In this document: positions 35,220 through 45,711 of the stretch, in pieces
Layout: each line of letters opens with the position of its first letter
Numbering within the stretch: the stretch's first letter is position 1
Assembly (NCBI RefSeq): GCF_018446385.1
Contig: NC_056006.1
Coordinates: forward strand, 1,302,001-1,366,000
DNA from: Zingiber officinale
Taxonomy: Eukaryota; Streptophyta; Magnoliopsida; Zingiberales; Zingiberaceae
Reading direction: 5' to 3'
DNA: 64,000 nucleotides
Notes under the pieces: model-generated
Database searches by the model: none
Told to the model about the DNA's origin: nothing
The model's input: only the letters and a program-made list of their open reading frames with translations
Position numbers and translations under genes: made by a program

Positions 35220-36205
35220 TGTTGGGACCTTGATGCCGCTAGAGGGGGTGAGCAGCTCACTCACCCAATGTTTGCTTTCTACAATGGTTAGTATGTATAG
35301 TAGAATATAAAAATAAATACTAATAAGAGAGAGCAAACCTAACACGTTGATTTAACATGATTTGGAGATCAAGACTCCTACTCCATGGATGTCTATAAGG
35401 TGGATGATCCCCATTCATTGGTAGATGATTCCTCGGAGAACTTTCGGCTAGCTCGCGTAGCTCCTTGTGGGTGGAGAAACTTCATCACAACTCACACAAG
35501 ACCACACTAGATCACTTGAGCAGTTGGAGACTCTAATTAGAGTTAACTACCACTAATTTTGTCAACTATGCCCAAGCACCCTAAGCTCTATTAAATAGGG
35601 ATTAGGAGGAAAATACCAAACTGTTTTCCCGCCACCAGTTGACTGGTACAACCACCAGTCGACTGGTCCTAAGTGAAATTCAACTGTTACAATCCAATGG
35701 TCAGCTATCAGTTGAATGATGAAAATGCCAGTCGATTGCTATAGTAACTCTATAGTATCGCTACAGTGATGCTACAGTAAGCTGAAATTTTATCCTGAGT
35801 GCAGTCTCTCATGCACTCGTCCTTGCTCGCACAACCTAAACCTAGCCTTCTAGCCTCCTCCATTAGCCTCGTGTCCCTCGGATGCCTCTCTATCCTTCAT
35901 GACTTACCTTCTGGAGCTTCTATTAATCTTGTCATTGTTGTCGGATCTTCCTTTGCCAAGAGGCTACGTCTCCGGAACTTTATCCATTGCCAAGTCACAC
36001 TTGGAGTTATGTTGCCAAGACAACATGCTTAAACTTACACTGCTAAGACTCGCCCTTGGACTTTCCTTATTTACCAAGATCATACTTGGACTCTCTTTGT
36101 TGTACCTGTATCCTGCACACTCACAATGCATATCAAATACAACAATAACTTAACTTAAATCTTTGCCCAAAAATCAAAACACAGGGTGCCCAGATTGCTC
36201 CAACG
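35220..36205 (-). repeat. 5' LTR of the S element
   Basis: 986 bp. The plus strand begins TGTTGGGACCTTGATGCCGC and ends GCTCCAACG, where the last base was A in the other copy (32788). It contains CCAGTCGACTGG-type palindromic words at 35640-35740. Confidence 0.75.
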
Positions 36206-37233
36206 CTTTCTTACCATAGTTATAGCAAGTTAGTTTACTTTTAGTTTCTTTTCATACTTATTTCCTTCAATTTTCTTCTTGATTGGGCCTTTCCCAATAA
36301 CAACATCAACTTCTTTTTCCTTTCCCTTTCTTTCTTGAACTATCTTTTTTTATTCTTGAATCTTGATGCTTCAACAGTACCTTTATCTATAAAAATCTTA
36401 TTTAGAAATCCTTGCGAATTCTATTTTCTCCGCCTTTAGTTCAATATAGCATGAGACATTAGTGAAAGTTTTGATACTTTCACTGAGTCAGATTCTGTTT
36501 CATCATGTCCCAAGAATCAGGGAAGAATGGATAACTGTCTAAACTTGTTATTTATCAATTAACTCATAATTGGCAGTCTTTAAATCTCAAATCATATTTG
36601 TCATTTCACTTAGATGTTGGGCCATGGATACATTTGAATGCTTTTTACAACTGTCAAACTTAATTGTCAACTTACGAAGTTTTCTTAGACTTACTCCACT
36701 ATACTTCTCTTTAAGGGCTACCTAGACAGCATGCACTACAACAAAATCGCTCATAGACATCAGTTTTCCACCGGTGTCTATTTGATTTTCGACCGATGTC
36801 TATGAAGTCGATGTTAAAAGTCTGCCATTTTAGACATCGGGTTAAAACCGGTGTAGTATCACTTAACGACACCGGTCTTCGAATCGGTTATTAACCGGTG
36901 TAGTATCACTTAACGACACCGTTTCATCAACGGTGTAAAACCGATGTAATATTACTTTATAACACCGGTTTTACATCGGTGGAAAACCGATGTAATATGT
37001 ATATATTTTAACAGCACAGATTTGATTTTAAAACCGACAATAACAAAAAAAAAATACACAAATATTCACAAATTGTACAAATATTCTTCATTCAATAATA
37101 TCCATAAAATACACAAATATTCACAAATTATATAAATAATCTTCTTACAACAATATCCATAAAATACCCAAACATTCTTTTTACATCAAAAGCGATACAT
37201 GTGACAACACAAGGGACACCATTGACGCAATAC

Positions 37234-38007
37234 CTGAAGAACAAGTGATACACTGCATGCAAAATAGCCGAATAGCATAAGAGCAGAGCCTTTAAGCCAG
37301 GCATCGCCTTTCTCAGGACTTTCGAAATGAAGTTGGATCATAGGTGAAGTAACAAAGGCCCCCAACAAAATGACCTTTCCAAAATGTGAAGATCAGGGAA
37401 CCAGTGATGCAGAAGATGGCCCCTGCAAGCTTGGCCCTCCCTCTTACAGTCTTCAAGTTGAGCTTTTCCATCCTGAGCAAAAAAAGACCAAATATAGAAT
37501 GATATTTGAATGAACTAAATTCACTGTAAAATTACTTGGAATTAATATCTGAATCAACCTCAGTACAATTGCCAATAAGAAAGTAAAAGCAGGAATGACA
37601 TTGCCCAAGGCACTGGCAACAGTTGGAGAAATGAGATGGAGTCCAACGTAGTATACATTTTGCTGAATTGTTATACCCAACATAGCAAGAATGAATATTT
37701 TTAGCATGACACCAAATGAGAAGTTGGGTCTTCGATTCCTACAACCATGAGATGAGTTTAAAAACATTCAATTTGTAGTCATATATCTTATTCTCAACAA
37801 TTCTAATGAGACATGCTCCTTGAACCTTTCGAGCACATAAGCAAGAGGAGCCAAGATGAGCATGGCAATAAGGTGCCTGTACACTACGAAGACAAGTGCA
37901 CTTAGTCCTTGTCCTAATGCAAGCTTGCCGAGGATGCTGGATCCAGCATACGCGAACTGGGACACAATCATATAGAAGTATGGAGCACATGCTTTCACAG
38001 AGGCCAT
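37234..38007 (-). pseudogene. Captured WAT1-related (EamA/DMT) transporter, 5' three exons
   Basis: Genomic fragment of a plant WAT1-related membrane transporter, with introns. Exon 1 is 37826-38007 (MASVKACAPYFYMIVSQFAY...), exon 2 is 37559-37738 (GITIQQNVYYVGLHLISPTV...) and exon 3 is 37234-37472. All have GT..AG borders: exon 2 joins exon 3 as LR|MEKLNLK in frame. About 200 of the ~380-400 residues usual for the family are present, covering roughly the first five to six membrane helices. Exon 3 has a one-base frameshift after WKGH, with the expected sequence resuming as LLGAFVTSPMIQLHFE and running to WLKGSALMLFGYFA...LVLQ, followed by a donor GTATTG. The downstream exons are absent, cut by the CACTA subterminal region. 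Confidence 0.85.
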
Positions 38008-38612
38008 GATCTCCTCACCAAATTGTTTGTGACAATTTTTATTGTCCTTGGTTCTTTATAAAGGAAGAAAATCATATTGATTCTGTCAAACAAACAAGTC
38101 TAAGATAGACAAATGCTTTGAAAGCTAGGAATAGAAAAAAGATGAGAGAAAAGCAGGCAAACAAGTGCCAACAAGCTACATCAGACTCCTCTAACTGTTG
38201 TATCATTTTCTCCAGCAAACAGACAAATAAATCATCTTGTCGACAAGATGAAGACGACTAGGGAGAAAAGCAGGCAAACAAGTGCACTTTATTCTCGTCG
38301 ACTAGGGTTTCTGGAATTGAACAAGAAGAAGAAACCAGGCATACCTTTGCTATCAATCTCGTCGACATGGCTCTCCTGACCTTTGATTTTGATGCTGAAC
38401 CATTTTTTGATGAAGGCCTTAGACCATGATGAGATTATACTATGTATAGCCAGCCGTGGTTATATTTCTTCAAATTTATTAACATATAAAGCAGTGGTAT
38501 TCAAATTGTTCACACATGATATCTTCTATCTAGCCCTGCTAGACACGCAAGTCATATATAAAAATTCAAAGAAGATAAAAATTGTTCACACACGCAAGTG
38601 ATATCTCCTCAT

Positions 38613-38848
38613 GAAGCTCTAATCTGGAAAGGTCTGGCTCCCTGGATTCAACTACCATTTTCCAGATTTTTCCACTTCGTGAAACCAGAGGGAACTTGGA
38701 CAACAATATGCAAAAATTGAAAAGGAAGTTATGAAAAACAATATCAAGATATGTCTGCAGAGCCAGTTTAAGAATGTAAACCTTGTGCAATAGGAACGAT
38801 TGGCCATCCACATAAATAGTTACATCCCCAGCAACGTCCGAGAATATC
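38613..38848 (-). pseudogene. Captured BTB/POZ-NPH3 family fragment
   Basis: Two partial exons of a plant NPH3/RPT2-like protein, a family of phototropin-signalling and CUL3-adaptor proteins. Exon 38782-38848 encodes IFSDVAGDVTIYVDGQSFLL followed by HK. After a GTTTAC..AAG intron, exon 38613-38694 resumes with FPLVSRSGKIWKMV and ESREPDLSRLELH, the expected order of the BTB core in this family. The upstream acceptor TTTTGTGTAG at 38849-38858 shows that an earlier exon was left behind. The fragment breaks off at LELHE. Fewer than 50 residues of a ~600-residue protein are present. Confidence 0.8.
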
Positions 38849-38858
38849 CTACACAAAA

Positions 38859-39574
38859 CAAAACGACATTTCTTTATAGAGGAAACGCAGCGATGTCACA
38901 ATTCTAAAGATGCTAAGAACGATACCAAGTCATCAGACTGGCTATTCTCTTTGTCATTGAAATTAAAGAAAGAAAGGCAAAACTACAGGATAATCTCAAG
39001 AACCATAAAGATTAGAAGCGAGAAGAAGAGACAAGTTTCAGGAAAAAAAAAAAGAAGAGGTTTTCATGAAAAGAGCATTTGCAATAGATGTCCTTCAAAA
39101 CCAATTAAACGATCCATATATAGTAGGAGATAGAGCTAGTGTAAAATGATCCATATAGTCGACCACACCTAGGGATAAGGTTTGGTTGTTGTTGTAAGGT
39201 GTAAAAGTGCACCATACTAGCTTTAGTCTTGCATGTCATGCACGCTAAACTTTCCAAACCTACTTGTCGCGCCAACTCAAGACTAGATTAACCTAACCCA
39301 GCCCATTCATTTCTAAGCCGACGTGATATTAGGCATGGAATGCGGGCTGGCCACATCTCGCTCAGCCCATGCCCATTGCCACTTCTAGGGATTGGCACTT
39401 AAAACAATAATGACATTGAAGGTAATTTCTACCAATTAAAAGATTTATGCTAGTGGATTAATAAAAAAGTATGACAACAATCTCTACCCGTTATTTCAAC
39501 AGAAATTTGTCATAATATTGGATGGATAAATGACTGCCTTCTACTACAAGTTGGCAAGCTAATGTTATGTTCAC
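38859..39574. other. Unassigned interior of the Pack-CACTA
   Basis: Sequence between the NPH3 and trigger-factor fragments. No protein domain recognised. It may be intron sequence of either captured gene or a further unidentified capture. Confidence 0.4.
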
Positions 39575-40927
39575 GTACGGAAGACATAGCATGTGGAAGA
39601 GTTTTTTTCAAAGTTGCCTCAACTACAGCTTGTTGAATGTTCTGTCTACCAATGTAGTTTAGAAGAATATTTTCTGGAACTTTCTTTCCCTGCCGAAAGC
39701 CAGGAACCTGTATGAATAAGGTTTTTTATCAGGAATTGCATGGCATCACAACATACTACTTCAATAATGAGTATTCAAGAAGAAAAGGTAGATAAAGGAA
39801 TTAGAATCTAGTACTAGAGATAGAAGGTAGAAAAAGAGAAGAAGCTTCCAGTGACATTTAAAAGGCCATTTTTACTTAGCATGGTCTTCCCTCAACTTTA
39901 GTTCAGCATAGAAATGACTAACCCCCAGTACAAGCAATTCCAATCATGCTTTAAGTGGAAATAAGTAAATAATAGGTACTGGAAAACATAACTGTCAACA
40001 AACTTGGATCGGATGAAAAGATAAAAGGGGAGAACAATATTGAATTCCTTGACATTCCAAAGAAAGAAAGAAGAAATATAGATTAGTATATGTCAGAGCC
40101 CAGAGGGCTTAGTAAAAGTTAGGTAGCATATTCAAATTTTTCTTATTACTATAGAGTGATAATGATCAAAACAGAAAATGGAAAATAATTTAAGTACAAA
40201 ATTATCCTACAGATGAATTCCTATTCATCCTGTAACAGTAATATACCCCTTAAATGACTGCATACTGAAAATAATACCTTTGCCTTCTTAGAAAATTCAT
40301 CTAAGACTTCTCCGTAACATTCTTGGCTTATTGCTGGAGGAACTTCTACGCTTAACCTAATCTGCAAATAAGATGAGCTATCAGGGAATTGACATAACCA
40401 TACTTCCTGGACAAATTGATTCTCGTGAACTTGTAGGACTAACAATCGATTGAATGCACTCAGGCAAGGGGAAGAGAGATAGCAAGAAAGCTATAGCCTT
40501 GAAGCAAGATTGCCTCTTCATTTCAATTGCCAGATGAACAAACAAACATATTTCCAAATTATACAAGAAGATAGGTAGAAAGTAAGAAAATTATAGCCTT
40601 GAAGCAAGACTACCACTTCCACTTGACTATCAGATCAATTAGAAGTAAAAACGATTTAGAAGGTAGAAAAAGGAAAGGTACAGACAGTGGAGTGAGGCCC
40701 TTTGGTCTCCGTCACAATGAGGTTGGCTGGCAACCTATCTTTCGTCTTCTGAGCAGCGGAGACACTAACTTGGGCACGGAAAGGCCCCGGGTTTCGCGAG
40801 GGAGGTGAGTGAAGGCGCGGGAGGGAAGAGGTGGCGAAAGACAAAGGTTTGGGGAGGGAGATGGGGATAGCAAAGGACAGATTGCAGGAGCGCGAGGAAG
40901 AGAGGATGGGCGGGGCGAAGATGCCAA
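39575..40927 (-). pseudogene. Captured plastid-type trigger-factor-domain gene, three exons
   Basis: Fragment of a plant nuclear gene for a protein with the bacterial trigger-factor N-terminal domain, probably plastid-targeted. Exon 1 (40686-40927) begins ASSPRPSSLPRAPAICPLLS and is Ser/Pro/Arg-rich like a transit peptide, then LPANLIVTETKGPHST. Exon 2 (40278-40361) is IRLSVEVPPAISQECYGEVL followed by DEFSKKAK. Exon 3 (39575-39707) is VPGFRQGKKVPENILLNYIG, continuing to TLKKTLPHAMSSV. Junctions use GTCTGT..GCAG and GTATTA..ACAG and are in frame. The presumed start codon reads TTG (40927-40925) at the fusion with the F-box fragment, so the native ATG is lost. It resembles the short single-domain trigger-factor proteins of plants, from family knowledge. 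Later exons are missing. Confidence 0.75.
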
Positions 40928-41449
40928 CTATCTCCATCTCCAGATGCTCCAGATCCTTCCACCGCCACACCAACTCCGGGATTCGAAGGTCGTCCTCCAA
41001 CATCAGGTTGTCCGGCAAAGCCAGCGCCTTCAATCTCAGGCATCTGCGCTAATAATCGATGAGCAAATTCGTCGAACAGGTAGTGAGCGATGAGGGCGAC
41101 GAAACCAGAAGGAGGCGTAGACTCACTTGACAGAGGCATAGGCGAGGTCGTGGATGGGGACGGCAGAGGAAAGGGGGAAGGCGAGTTGGTCGACGACGCC
41201 GCGGGAGCAGTGGAGGGCGAAACGGAGGAAGGCGGAGAAGGAGAGGGGGGAGTGGAGGCAGTAGCGGAGCGCAAAGGCGCGGGAGAAAGGGCTCCAGGGC
41301 GTGAAATCGAGGGAGTGGAAGTTGAGGCGGCGCCAGCAGCTAGGGTCGAGGGAGGTGCGGTACCAGGACTTGCAAACGAAGGGGACGGCGACAGCGAGAT
41401 CTCCGAGGGCGAGGCGGCGGAAGGGGAAGAGGGAGATGAGGCTGAGGTT
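40928..41449 (-). pseudogene. Captured F-box/LRR gene fragment, two exons
   Basis: GC-rich fragment of an F-box/LRR-type substrate adaptor of SCF ubiquitin ligases. Exon 1 (41127-41449) encodes the C-terminal half of the F-box and what follows: LALGDLAVAVPFVCKSWYRT, SLDPSCWRRLNFHSLDF, ending IHDLAYASVK with donor GTGAGT. Exon 2 (about 40928-41043, after acceptor GCGCAG) continues CLRLKALALPDNLMLEDDLR, then IPELVWRWKDLEHLEMEI, typical LRR-region sequence. The splice is in frame (AA|A). The start of the F-box is missing. The right side abuts the CACTA terminal region; the left side fuses at about 40927 to the trigger-factor exon in a different frame. Confidence 0.75.
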
Positions 41450-42064
41450 TAGGTTTAGGCTGAGAGAAGGGGCACGATATTGGTTTAGGTTTGGAGGGAA
41501 TTTTGTGAAGTGTTGTAAATTTTGGCCGGTGAAAAAATTAAATTATTTTTTTTTGTTCATTAACACCGGGTTTTAAAAACCGCTGTTAAAACCGGTGTCT
41601 ATTAACAAAAAAAAGGTGCTCATAGACACCAGCTAAAAAACCGATGTCTATGAGCGAAAATCTGCGCTCATAGACACCAGTTTTTAGAAAAATCGGTGTA
41701 AAATACTCAAAGACATCGGTTTTTGCTTAAAACCGTTGTTGTTCCACCGATGTCTATGAGGGTTTTTCTTGTAGTGATGAGCCTATTAAAATGACTCGTA
41801 CTCAAAGACTAGATCATCCACCATTGAACTAATCAATATACCCCTAGTAGTGGAATCCTTTTTCTTCCATGTATTATAGGCATCTATGTCTCGTTTATGC
41901 TGTATTGTAGAACCATATGTAGGTTCATCTATAAACTGATAAACAATCTCTAGGATTCTTATTCCTCAGAATATATTTTATCTTGAGGTGTCAGATTTTG
42001 TGGTTATCTCCATTAAATTTCTCTCCCTTATTAAGTTCAGCTATGATATTTTTAGTAGTCATAA

Positions 42065-42529
42065 TCTATCATAAATAAATACATTATTTGGTATTTTAGT
42101 GTAATTCATATGTACGTAACTAATGATTAACTCAATGTAAATTAGAATTGATTTACAAAATCAAGTGGTAATTATGTTTCTACTCATTATTCATATGTTC
42201 TAATCTAATTAACATTGATCAGTTATATTACACACATCTCATCAAATAAACTAATCAGTAAGTGAACAAATCATGAAATAAACTCATCATTTAAATGAAC
42301 TTATCATTCTTTTAAGACTGTTAACACATGACATTCCTTTTTTTCATAAAATATAACGATGTTCGTATATAACAACAATTTCTACTATATTATTTTCATA
42401 AATTAAATGAGTAAATATTATTCGTACATAACGATAGTAACAACAATAAAACTCTAATAAACTAAATAAGCTAATATCATTCTCACTAGGACAAACACTA
42501 GTGTAGTGGGCAACACTATCCCTTTCATT
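42065..42529. other. AT-rich, probably leader of copia U
   Basis: Lies upstream of the U gag start on the minus strand. No coding sequence or recognisable LTR border. Confidence 0.3.
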
Positions 42530-42900
42530 CTAAATTTGATTGGGCAATCTTAGGTAGGTCAACTCCAAGATTCTCCATTTGGTCCATATTTTGATCCTCT
42601 TTTGGATCCTCCTCAAACTCTTCAAGATTCTCTTGCTCCACATGGTGACATAGCTCCACACACAACTCTGCATATGAGGTATGCCCTTCAGAAACCCCAT
42701 ATATGATGTGCTACCATCTTGGGATATTTTGACAATGATTGAATCAATGTCCAAATCCTGTAATTATCCAAGATTGAAAACTCTTTATGCTCGAGTTTCT
42801 AGAATAATCAGTCAAGTCGTCTAATATGTCCTCTGACTTCATAAACTGGGTCATATTGATCTCTTGAATCTTCTCCCATAGCTCATTATGTCACACATCG
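42530..42900 (-). pseudogene. Family D coding-like remnant
   Basis: On the minus strand readable as INMTQFMKSEDILDDLTDYS, then LCVELCHHVEQENLEEFEED and MDQMENLGVDLPKIAQSN, with stops between. The same block occurs at 11285-11516. I do not recognise the protein. Its position next to an LTR suggests it belongs to a retrotransposon. Acidic, no membrane segment. Confidence 0.4.
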
Positions 42901-43800
42901 CAACGAGTCATCATGTATATTATTCGTGATATTTGGAATTGAAAATAATAATGTTAGTATAAAATTGACAAATCAGTAACAAAACAAATTTAATTCAATT
43001 CACACATATGTATAGAACAAACACACATAATCCATAGGCAAATAAGAAAAATAAATTTTCTTTATTTGCGGAGCTCCAATTGACTGACTGATCAATTGAG
43101 AAACTGAATCATAAGCATTAGTTTAATTTCTTGTCCTCATTAAAACTGATTTAATTAGATAGGGATAGCCTAAACTTATTTATTGTTATTATTTAATTGA
43201 ATCTCATTTAATTTAATCTTAGATTTATCAAATTCAGACCCAATTAATTATTTAATTTGATCTGATTGAATTAAACTGATCTAATTAAATTAATTAATAA
43301 TTTAAACTATATTAGGATTAAAAAAAGTAATCTGATCTAATTAAGTCAATTAATATTTTAAACCTGAATTGATTGGACAAATTCACGTAGTTCATATGAA
43401 CCAAATTTGTTCAGTCACGTGAGAGGTTCTCACATTTCTGATTGAAAAAAGTTTCAATACATGTATTAAAATAAACTTTTCGTTGACAGGATTCGCGTGA
43501 GAATTCCGAGAGAAGAGAATTTATTATTCTTTTTATTTATAAAAATCAAATATTTCTCATTCCCTGTGCTTCGTCACTTTTTTTTCTGCTCACGCCGGGC
43601 TTTTTCCGTCATGACAAACATGGTGGCCATTGGCCAACCAATCTCCAGATTTCCCATGCGGCCAGCTCAGGACGTAGGTCGCTAGTGGCCACGTCGGTCT
43701 TGGCGACGGAGAAAAATATGACAGTTGATTTTTCCTAGTGTGACTATGCGGCCTCTGACAGAATTTTTACTCTCCTGAAAATATGTTCTGATATCATTAC

Positions 43801-44813
43801 TGGCAGTAAGATAAATTCGTATAAAATGATAAAATCTACAATGCTCAGAGAATAAAATTGGAAGAAGAATATGTCATTGGAAGAATGATAACGAAGGAAT
43901 AAAAAAAAAAATTCAAAGTTCCACGAATCAAAATTCGCTGTTTGCTTTTGGTGTTCTCTTTTGATTGCACACTTTTCACCGATTGCCTTGGACCCTTTTT
44001 TATAAGAGCATCTTCGATGTAAATTTTATCAAAGATTTGTAAAATTTAAAAATCTCATTAAAATTTTTTTTATGATTGTGTAGGTGAGATTTGAAGTTTT
44101 TAATTTAAGAACAGGTTTGAATTTTCAAATTTATTTTTTCTCTTAAAGGTGGAGTTAATAATTAATGTACATGACCCTTTTTAAATAATTTAAAAATAAA
44201 TTATTTGTTGAACTAATTATAATGTTTCAATTTATAAATAATTAGTAATAATTAAAATTATTTTTTAAAAAAAATAATATATTTGAGATAAGTTTAAAAA
44301 ATATACAAATGACTATAATTAAATTAAATTTATAAAATAATTAAATATTAAATAAAACAATAAATTATATTAAATTAAAAATTATAAATTAATTAATTTA
44401 TTAATTGTTAATTATAAATAAATTAAATTAAAGATTATAATTAATTAAAATATCAAATGAAAACTATATAAAGATATTAAATGAAAAAATTGTATGCAGG
44501 TTTTTTTAAAATTGTGGAGAGAATAGTAGATTTGTATTGAAATTGATGTAATATGTATGGAACCATATAATTATATGTTGAGAGAATTACAAAAAAAAGC
44601 TCACTCAAAGCTTTAACGATTGGGAATATTTCAATGAGTTTTTATAATATTGATGTGACATGTTAGAATTCTAAAAAAAGCTCATTCAAAATTTTAACGA
44701 TTTGAGATGCCCTAAGAGGAAGATGACTCTTCTCCTACCTCCATTAATGGAGAAAGTTGAAAGGACGGGAACATGAATGGGAAAATGTGTCCTTTTACCT
44801 TCTTAATTCAACA
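43801..44813 (-). repeat. Family D LTR, split by a Harbinger-like MITE
   Basis: About 300 bp without the insert. The plus strand starts TGGCAGTAAG and ends CTTAATTCAACA. A primer-site-like TTCTGATATCATTAC lies directly to the left (43787-43801), giving minus orientation. It matches 11517-11762, which lacks the MITE. Confidence 0.55.
44006..44712. mobile_element. PIF/Harbinger (Tourist-like) MITE
   Basis: 707-bp AT-rich insertion with imperfect terminal inverted repeats GAGCATCTTCGATG and (inverted right end) GGGCATCTCAAATC. The 3-bp target duplication TAA lies at 44003-44005 and 44713-44715. The empty site is visible in the other D copy (TTTTATAAGAGG at about 11660). No transposase. Near the right end a ~45-bp block with CTCACTCAAAGCTTTAACGA is repeated imperfectly (44598-44640 and 44678-44712). 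Confidence 0.75.
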
Positions 44814-45711
44814 GTCGACGTTAAACAGATGGAGATATAACTCAAAATGTGATTACTTTGGAAATGTGAGATTTTATGTAATTTTACAGTTAACAAAAAA
44901 AATATCCCAAAATTTTTTTTTCTAAATTTTCCCCCCTAAATTAGTATTCTAAAGATTAAACCAAACAACATTAGATTATATTTTATTCCCCATAATTTTA
45001 ATTATGTGATGATTTTTTTATAATCATATAATTAAAGTTATGCATGATAACTTGAATTAATGCATCATAAATCCTAAGACTCGGAGCAAAATACAAATGA
45101 CAAGGCAATAATGCCATCAACATGAACATTTAGGATTAATTCCCAACAAAGGAATTTGCCTAGCATGATTAATTTTAAAAAGTCCGACTGTGATTATCAG
45201 GCCACTTGATGTTTTCTAGATTTATTATGGTGGTCATTAGAAAATTTGTGTAGGATCAAATTAATCATCTCCAGAATTAATCGATTTAGAGAGTTGGATA
45301 GCTGAATTATTAAAAAAAAAATCAAGACGAAATTATCTAACATTATAAGGAACATAATACTTTTTGATCAAGTTACCTTATAAAATTTACTAAAGAGACA
45401 ACTTTTATATAAAAGAAATACAATTATTACCATGATAAAAGTGATCAAAGTTTGCCCTAATGCTTTGAAATTTGGATTTGAGATTGAATAAGTAAATATA
45501 CCCTTTGCCAAATTTTTAGCATTGTTATTGTTTCAACCAATAGCTACATAGATATTTCTTTTTTAAGTCACTTAACTATATTACTCAATTTGATGAGTAA
45601 GGGAAGGTATTTTAGGTAAAATAAAATGGTTGGAGTTCTTTCTTTCACAAAAAAGTCATAAAATTAAAATTTTCATTTGCCTTGCAATCAACTTATATGT
45701 TTCATTACATA
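44814..45711. other. Unassigned AT-rich DNA before the large CACTA element
   Basis: No gene or repeat recognised; no open frame of note. Confidence 0.35.

Larger units (their letters stand above)
19102..36205 (-). mobile_element. S-family LTR retrotransposon, split by nested insertions
   Basis: A minus-strand element inserted into copia U. The right end is its 5' LTR (35220-36205), then primer site, gag remnant (33813-35201), spacer, purine tract and a 3' LTR found in two pieces (32788-32716, then 19838-19102). 19839-32715 is foreign DNA inside that 3' LTR. Flanks are CTTTT (19097-19101) and CTTTC (36206-36210), a 5-bp target duplication with one mismatch. Removing the element with one duplication joins GGTAAGAAA to GATCATTTTGCT and restores the reading frame through U's zinc knuckle. 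About 120 bp of the 3' LTR are missing at the nested insertion. Confidence 0.75.
36734..41776. mobile_element. Pack-CACTA element carrying four host-gene fragments
   Basis: 5043-bp non-autonomous CACTA (En/Spm) element with a 3-bp target duplication ATG at 36731-36733 and 41777-41779. The termini are CACTACAACAAAATCGCTCA at the left and the inverted CACTACAAGAAAAACCCTCA at the right, both continuing into TAGACATCRG. Subterminal regions (36734-37020 and about 41555-41776) hold many direct and inverted copies of ACCGGTG / ACATCGGTTTTAC words, the usual transposase-binding architecture. No transposase sequence is present. The interior holds exon-intron fragments of four unrelated plant genes, all minus strand. 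It sits in copia U gag. Confidence 0.9.
36206..42064 (-). pseudogene. Copia U gag, split by the Pack-CACTA element
   Basis: The 5' part of element U: 41777-42064, then 36206-36733. On the minus strand it starts at ATG ~42064 (MTTKNIIAELNKGEKFNGDN) and runs through YQFIDEPTYGSTIQHKRDID and a segment ALKEKYSGVSLRKLRKLTI that spans the CACTA junction region. It ends in the first half of a zinc knuckle (CYNYGKK) at 36206, which resumes at 19101. In-frame stops include TGA where Trp is expected (about 41998) and TAA/TAG near the CACTA site. Removing the CACTA element with one ATG copy leaves the frame continuous. Confidence 0.75.

Noticed and set aside
37186-40927. Functional transporter or trigger-factor gene
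   Set aside because: Both are truncated inside a CACTA element, lack downstream exons, and have a frameshift (transporter) or a lost start codon (trigger factor).
40809-41576. Long plus-strand open frames in the GC-rich block (Glu/Gly-rich, 90-120 codons)
   Set aside because: They are the complement of the captured F-box and trigger-factor exons, which show real domains and splice sites on the minus strand.
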